From the NCBI GenBank assembly GCA_028015205.1, contig CM051521.1, positions 107,732,513 to 107,796,512 on the forward strand: DNA of 64,000 bases, in the 5' to 3' direction. The DNA is from Mytilisepta virgata (lineage: Eukaryota; Mollusca; Bivalvia; Mytilida; Mytilidae). The position numbers and the translations under genes are program-made. Below are positions 58,925 through 64,000 of this stretch, piece by piece (the stretch's first letter is position 1; each line of letters opens with the position of its first letter). Below the pieces are notes generated by a model that was not told the origin of the DNA, did no database searches, and saw only the letters and a list, made by a program, of their open reading frames with translations.

Positions 58925-59620
58925 TCTAGGATAAAAATAATAATTGACCTTGAGGTCAAAGGTAAACTGAAGGTCATAATGGTACCTGATACACACCCTC
59001 ATGGTAATACACCTACATACCAAAGGGTATAAGCCTAGGTCAAAAGACAAAAAAGTTAAAATGAGGACAAGGAAATACAGTGGAACTCCCCTAAACCCGC
59101 CACTCTGAAAACAGGATTCCTCCGCAAACCGAACGCTTTATCCTCCAAAAACCAGCCCCTCTGAATTCCGAATACCGGCGATAATTTGCGGTCCTAAACA
59201 TATTTATTCCTGTCAAATACACCTCTAAATACCGGCCAAACTTTCATTCTCTTCATTGAGAAGTGTATTTTAAACAAAGCCTCATTGGTATGTACTGATA
59301 AAAATCCGTTTAAATAACAGTTTTTAACTTCTGTTTCTACCAAAAAATAACATCAGAGCTAAAAGACCACGATTTAGTAACATTTAAAGAAAAAAAAAAC
59401 ATGCAAATGTAGTAATTATGTATTTTGTTTTTCATTTAAAGTCCGGAATCTCTCAAAACCGGCACCTCTGAAAACCGGCCAATAGCTGTTCGGTTTAGAG
59501 GTTCCACTGTACTATAATTTGACCTTTGGGTCATAGGTCTAGGTCAAATGAATGTTATAATGGTACGCGACACACACCCTCACGGTGATACACCAACATA
59601 CTAAAGGAGCAAGGAAATAC
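58925..59620 (+). repeat. Repeat with two ~100-bp units, split by a MITE
   Basis: The phrases GGTCATAATGGTACCTGATA, CACACCCTCATGGTAATACACC and CATACCAAAG occur at 58970-59030 and, slightly changed, at 59550-59605. The pogo-like MITE lies between the two copies. Confidence 0.7.
59078..59509. mobile_element. pogo/Tc1-like MITE (432 bp)
   Basis: The termini CAGTGGAACTCCCCTAAAC and, inverted, CAGTGGAACCTCTAAACCG are near-identical inverted repeats flanked by TA on both sides (59076-59077, 59510-59511). Internal copies of AAAACCGGCC-like words repeat the terminus. CAGTGGAACC ends with a TA duplication are typical of pogo/Tigger-type elements. There is no transposase. Confidence 0.85.
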
Positions 59621-59958
59621 TTATATAATTTATAATTTCGGTCATAATTTTACTTTATCATTACTTCTCTCAATGTTTTTAAATTATTGTTATTCCAGTC
59701 TGACTTATCAACAAGAAAGTACTCGTAATTTAAAAAATGCTGTCATCATTGGAACTACATTTTATGTACTAATGTCTAATGATGTCGAACAGGCCACACT
59801 TTTGGTTTTGGAGACTTATGCAATAGGAATGATTTGCAATCTTTCCAAAAAATCTAAATAAAACCGAAAGAAATAACTTATATGTTACCAACAACAAAAC
59901 ACATTCCACAACTGTCAAAAGAAAGCTTGGCACAGCTGGTTCTTACTATAGACTCTAC
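59621..59958. other. Intron immediately after exon 1
   Basis: AT-rich; nothing recognised. Confidence 0.5.
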
Positions 59959-60248
59959 CTTATTATGAAGTTGTCTGGCTTGTTTTACTCGACTGTGGCC
60001 TTTCAGTTGTGTATTGTGGTCAGGCAGACTATTGTCTGCAGTAGTTGTTATGTCAGGTTGGTCCAATAATTCTATATCATCAGATTTCTCTATTTTTTGT
60101 ACTGAATCTTCTTGTTTAGGTGTGGAGTCTAACTGCCTACTAATTGGTATCAGGGACAGAGTAATTCTACGTAACCTTCCTGACAGTATATTTTTCATTT
60201 CTTCAGATCTTTTTACTGTCTGTCCATTTACTTCCAGTATAATGTCTC
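59959..60248 (-). CDS. GRID2IP-like: Exon 1 seen: C-terminal half of PDZ1 plus acidic linker
   Basis: The acceptor is a T-rich tract ending TTTAAG at 60249; the donor is AAG|GTAGAG at 59959/59958. The exon is 290 nt and starts with two bases completing a Gly codon. It then reads GDIILEVNGQTVK and RRITLSLIPI, the carboxylate-side strands and final strand of a PDZ domain: the Gly-Asp-x-Ile-Leu-x-Val-Asn-Gly turn is diagnostic. After the PDZ comes an Asp/Glu/Ser/Thr-rich linker with PKQEDS and DDIELLDQPD, ending in a basic stretch (SRVKQARQLHNK). The first half of the PDZ (GLGF loop) must lie in an upstream exon beyond the window or hidden in the 60.3-64 kb repeats. The exon ends at a codon boundary (phase 0). 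Confidence 0.85.
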
Positions 60249-60278
60249 CTTAAATAAAAAAAACCTTTTAAAGCAAAG

Positions 60279-60750
60279 GTGGACAGTGGACACGCTAAAT
60301 GAGTCATCTGAGTACACACATGGACACAAAATATAGATTATCTGATACTCGACATTATTATAATATTGTATAATTCAAAAGCTGTCATTTGTCAAAATAG
60401 ATCACATGGTCAACCTGTAAATAAAATTAAAAATGTTGAAAGACTAAGAGTTTCTAAAAATAATTTAGTTGAAAGTCCCCCTTATTCCAAAAATAGAATT
60501 TAGAAGAACAAATTTATAAAGCGATATTTTGATTGGCTGTTGGATTAGTCTAAGGACCAATCAGAATCGATTTTTCAGGTTAGTTCGTTGGTTATTGAAA
60601 TAGAACATGATTGATATTTTGTGAATTTGAATATTATAATAAAACAATTATAGCCTTTAAAATGTTGGTCGATACATGTTTTATCGACCTCCTGTAAAGG
60701 CTATAATTGTATATTGTAACTCAAAGGAAAATGCATTAAAAGAAATAGTA
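60279..60750 (+). repeat. CAAGAGTG-family head fragment interrupted by a foldback insertion
   Basis: 60279-60356 (GTGGACACGCTAAATGAG, CACATGGACACAAAATATAG, TCTGATACTCGACATT) and 60718-60750 (CTCAAAGGAAAATGCATTAA) are adjacent in the copy at 40029, so about 360 bp between them is inserted. The insert contains a perfect 16-bp stem ACAATTATAGCCTTTA / TAAAGGCTATAATTGT (60644-60659, 60695-60710) with a nested 8-bp stem GGTCGATA/TATCGACC (60667-60689). Confidence 0.72.
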
Positions 60751-61290
60751 ATGGTCAGGTGACATTTGGCCAAGCAGTTCCAGAGAAAAATTTTTCTCTA
60801 TCAACCAATGAGAAACAAGAATTGCCTATGGCGGCCATGTTTGTAATCCGATCATGACAAAATGAGGAAACTTTGTAAAGAACCTCCTATATATGCTACC
60901 TGATCTGGACAAAATGAGGAAACTTTGTAAAGAACCACCCATAGATGCTTTCTGTCAAGTTTTGTTCCATTTAGCCAAGCAGTTCCAGAGAAAACAGATT
61001 TTTTTTTCATCAATCAATGAGAAACAAGAACTGCCCATGGCAGCCATATTTGTAGTCCGATCATGACAAAATGAGGAAATTGTTGTCTGATCGGGACAGC
61101 CTGATCGGAATGAGCAATCTTTATAAAGGGCCTTACATAGATGCTTCCTGCCAAATTTAATCCATTTGGCCCAGTAGTTTTAGAGGAGAGGATTAAAATG
61201 TGAAAAGTTAACAGACTGACGACGCCGGACAGACAACTGACGCTGGACGGATAACGGACGCCAAGTGATCACAAAAGCTCAATGGCCTTG
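60751..61290 (+). repeat. Pearl-like 3' part
   Basis: Units with AACAAGAATTGCCTATGGCG and GTAAAGAACCTCCTATATATG, then GACGCCGGACAGACAAC, GGACGCCAAGTGATCAC and a broken terminal hairpin (AGCTCAATGGCC). Confidence 0.65.
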
Positions 61291-61610
61291 AATTTATTTC
61301 AAGTTATGCAAAACATCTGTGACAATATGTCAGACCATTGTTTTTACAGAATATTACTGTTTACATGTAAATAATCTTTCAAGGGCAAAACTCCTATAAG
61401 GGATCAATTGATGTTTTGCTGAACATTTTTGCTGTTTACGGTTTGTCTTTATCTATAATACTATTCAAGAAAATAACCCAAAACTGCAAATTTTCCTTAA
61501 AATTAACAATTCATGGGCAATAATCTTGACCTCATAAACATTTTTACTTTCACCTATGTTCTATTTTTAGCCATGGCAGCCATGGACGAGAAAATAAAAC
61601 ATATAATTTT
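61291..61610 (+). repeat. Pearl-like 3' segment fragment
   Basis: GACAATATGTCAGACCATTG, AAAACTCCTATAAGGGATC and CACCTATGTTCTATTTTTAG match 50440-50830, with internal deletions. Confidence 0.65.
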
Positions 61611-64000
61611 TATTAGCTCACCTGACCCAAAGGGTCAAGTGAGCTTTTCTCATCACTTGGCGTCCGTCGTCCGTCGTCGTCCGGCGTCGTCCGGCGTCGT
61701 CTTTAACATTTTACATTTTGAACTTCTTCTAGAGAACCACTAAATGGAATGAAACCAAACATGGCATGAATGTTCCTTATGAGGTGCTGACCAAGTGTTG
61801 TTACTTTGTAGCCGATTCATCATCCAAGATGGCGGCCAGCGGGGAACTTAGTTTAACATAGGACACTATGGGAAGTGCATACAAATGACTTCTTTTAGAG
61901 AACCACTGAATGGAATGAAACTAAATCTGGCATGAATGTTCCTTATGAGGTGCTTACCAAGTGTTGTTACTTTGTAGCCGATCCATCATCCAAGATGGCC
62001 GCCAGAGGGGGACTTAGTTTAACATAGGACCCTATGGGAAATGCATACAAATGACTTCTTTTAGAGAACCGTTGAATGGAATGAAACCAAACATCGCATG
62101 AATGTTCCTTATGAGGTGCTGACCAAGTGTTGTTACTTTGTAGCCGATCCATAATCCAAGATGGCCGCCAGCGAGGGACTTAGTTTAACATAAAACCCTA
62201 TGGGAAATGCATACAAATGACTTCTTTTAGTGACCCACTTAATGGAATGAAACCAAACATGGCAAGAATATTCCTTATGAAGTGCTGACCAAGTGTTGTT
62301 ATTTTGTAGCCGATCCATCATCCAAGATGGCCGCCAGCGGGGAACTTAGTTTAACATAGGACCCTATGGGAAATGCATACAAATGACTTCTTTTAGTGAC
62401 CCACATAATGGAATGAAACCAAACATGGCATGAATATTCCTTATGAAGTGCTGACCAAGTGTTGTTACTTTGTAGCTGATCCATCATCCAACATGGCCGC
62501 CAGCGGGGAATTTAGTTTAACATAGGACCCTATGGGAAATGCATACAAATAACTTCTTTTAGAGAACCACTGAATGGAATGAAACTAAATCTGGCATGAA
62601 TGTTCCTTATGAGGTGCTGACCAAGTGTTGTTACTTTGTAGCCGATCCATCATCAAAGATGGCCGCCACAGGGGGACTTAGTTTAACATAGGACCCTATG
62701 GGAAATGCATACAAATGACTTCTTTTAGAGAACCGTTGAATGGAATGAAACCAAACATGGCATGAATGTTCCTTATGAGGTGCTGACCAAGTGTTGTTAC
62801 TTTGTAGCCGATCCATAATCCAAGATGGCCGCCAGCGAGGGACTTAGTTTAACATAGAACCCTATGGGAAATGCATACAAATGACTTCTTTTAGTGACCC
62901 ACTTAATGGAATGAAACCAAACATGGCATGAATATTCCTTATGAAGTGCTGACCAAGTGTTGTTACTTTGTAGCTGATCCATCATCCAAGATGGCCGCCA
63001 GCGGGGAACTTAGTTTAACATAGGACCCTATGGGAAATGCATACAAATGACTTCTTTTAGAGAACCACTGAATGGAATGAAACTAAATCTGGCATGAATG
63101 TTCCTTATGAGGTGCTGACCAAGCGTTGTTACTTTGTAGCCGATCCATCATCCAAGATGGCCGCCAGCGGGGGACTAAGTTTAACATTGGACCCTATGGG
63201 AAATGCATACAAATGACTTCTTTTAGAGAACCGTTAAATGGAATGAAACCAAACATGGCATGAATGTTCCTTATGAGGTGCTGACCAATTGCTGTTACTT
63301 TGTAGCCGATCCATAATCCAAGATGGCCGCCAGCGGGAGACTTAGTTTAACATAGAACCCTATGGGAAATGCATACAAATGACTCCTTTTAGTGACCCAC
63401 TTAATGGAATGAAACCAAACATGGCATGAATATTCCTTATGAAGTGCTGACCAAGTGTTGTTACTTTGTAGCCGATCCATCATCCAAGATGGCTGCCAGC
63501 GGGAACTTATTTTAACATAGGACCCTATGGGAAATGCATACAAATGACTTCTTTTAGAGAACCACTGAATGGAATGAAATTAAATCTGGCATGAATGTTC
63601 CTTATGAGGTGCTGACCAAGTGTTGTTACTTTGTAGCCGATCCATCATCCAAGATGGCCGCCAGAGGGGGACTTAGTTTAACATAGGACCCTATGGGAAA
63701 TGCATACAAATGACTTCTTTTAGAGAACCGTTGAATGGAATGAAACCAAACATGGCATGAATGTTCCTTATGAGGTGCTGACCAAGTGTTGTTACTTTGT
63801 AGCCGATCCATAATCCAAGATGGCCGCCAGTGGGGGACTTAGTTTAACATAGAACCCTATGGGAAATGCATACAAATGACTTCTTTTAGTGACCCACTTA
63901 ATGGAATGAAACCAAACACGGCATGAATATTCCTTATGAAGTGCTGACCAAGTGTTGTTACTTTGTAGCTGATCCATCATCCAAGATGGCCGCCAGCGGG
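61611..64000 (-). mobile_element. Inverted pearl-like element with 166-bp tandem array
   Basis: The plus strand starts TTAGCTCACCTGACCC-AAA-GGGTCAAGTGAGCT (hairpin 61615-61645), the inverse of the pearl-like 3' end, followed by GTCCGTCGTCCG repeats. From about 61720 there are 14 tandem 166-bp units (GAATGTTCCTTATGAGGTGC, CAAGTGTTGTTACTTTGTAG, CCAAGATGGCCGCCAG). The array is open on the minus strand in pieces but shows no domain. The 5' end of the element lies beyond 64000. Confidence 0.88.

Larger units (their letters stand above)
18955..60248 (-). other. GRID2IP-like: Delphilin-like PDZ/harmonin-homology scaffold gene, partial (12 exons)
   Basis: Twelve minus-strand exons (listed separately) join in frame. 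Domain order is PDZ1 (C-terminal half), linker, HHD1, PDZ2, HHD2, basic linker, HHD3. The family assignment rests on this order: delphilin has PDZ and harmonin-N-like domains in alternation, then FH1-FH2; whirlin has HHD-PDZ-PDZ-HHD-PDZ and fits less well. Delphilin is known as a postsynaptic scaffold linking a glutamate receptor to actin; for this molluscan gene that role is inference. The first exon seen begins inside a PDZ codon (phase 2 bases carried in), so the 5' end lies beyond 60248. The last exon seen ends in phase 1 with a donor site, so the 3' part lies left of 18955; no FH2 exon was found in 1-18954, making the next intron at least 18.9 kb. The introns are rich in mobile elements. 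Confidence 0.8.

Noticed and set aside
61967..63980. Recurring ~62-residue minus-strand frames (SNNTWSALHKEYSCHVWFHS)
   Set aside because: They are spaced exactly 166 bp and result from the tandem repeat unit; each is cut by a stop in every unit.

Overview
The window looks like AT-rich nuclear DNA of a marine bivalve mollusc, probably mussel-like. The grounds are one multi-exon animal gene with long introns, tRNA-derived SINEs, and many 'pearl'-type repeats: tandem units of 130-170 bp between hairpin termini. No bacterial, viral or plasmid genes were seen.

Gene content: I could assemble one protein-coding gene, on the minus strand. Twelve exons between 60248 and 18955 join with consistent GT/AG borders and consistent reading-frame phase. 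They encode, in order, the C-terminal half of a PDZ domain, a linker, a first harmonin-homology domain (HHD1), a complete PDZ domain, HHD2, a basic/Ser-rich linker and HHD3. PDZ-HHD-PDZ-HHD is the layout of delphilin (GRID2IP), a postsynaptic scaffold and formin. HHD3 is an extra, tandemly duplicated copy. The gene is incomplete at both ends: the first half of PDZ1 and the start codon lie beyond 60248, and whatever follows HHD3 (a formin FH2 domain in vertebrates) lies left of 18955. I found no exon for either in the window.

Layout: 1-15066 is a head-to-tail concatemer of about 27 repeat units of three families (A, B, C), each ending in microsatellite plus a family-specific hairpin, with a fourth orphan hairpin at the end. 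15191-17170 is a pearl-like element, 17330-18447 an element of a second family, and 18600-18694 a long hairpin. 18955-60248 is the gene; its introns hold further pearl-like elements (31.6-33.0, 34.2-37.0, 41.8-43.7, 48.9-49.5, 49.9-51.0, 56.6-57.8 and 57.8-58.4 kb), two more second-family elements (40.0-41.5, 51.3-52.3 kb), two SINEs with target-site duplications, a hAT-like and a pogo-like MITE, and a 45-bp minisatellite (53.3-54.0 kb). 61611-64000 is an inverted pearl-like element with a 166-bp tandem array organised as a three-unit higher-order repeat.

Main hypothesis: at least six repeat families with different sequences follow one rule. A short 5' hairpin is followed within 3-9 nt by a motif M of 7-12 nt, then the body, then a 3' hairpin whose right arm is complementary to M. 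Stems and motifs differ between families but remain paired. This resembles the asymmetric terminal inverted repeats of Helitron2/Helentron non-autonomous elements (DINE-1/HINE, bivalve pearl) and suggests single-strand-structure-guided transposition. The concatemer and the abutting elements suggest insertion next to another element's 3' hairpin.
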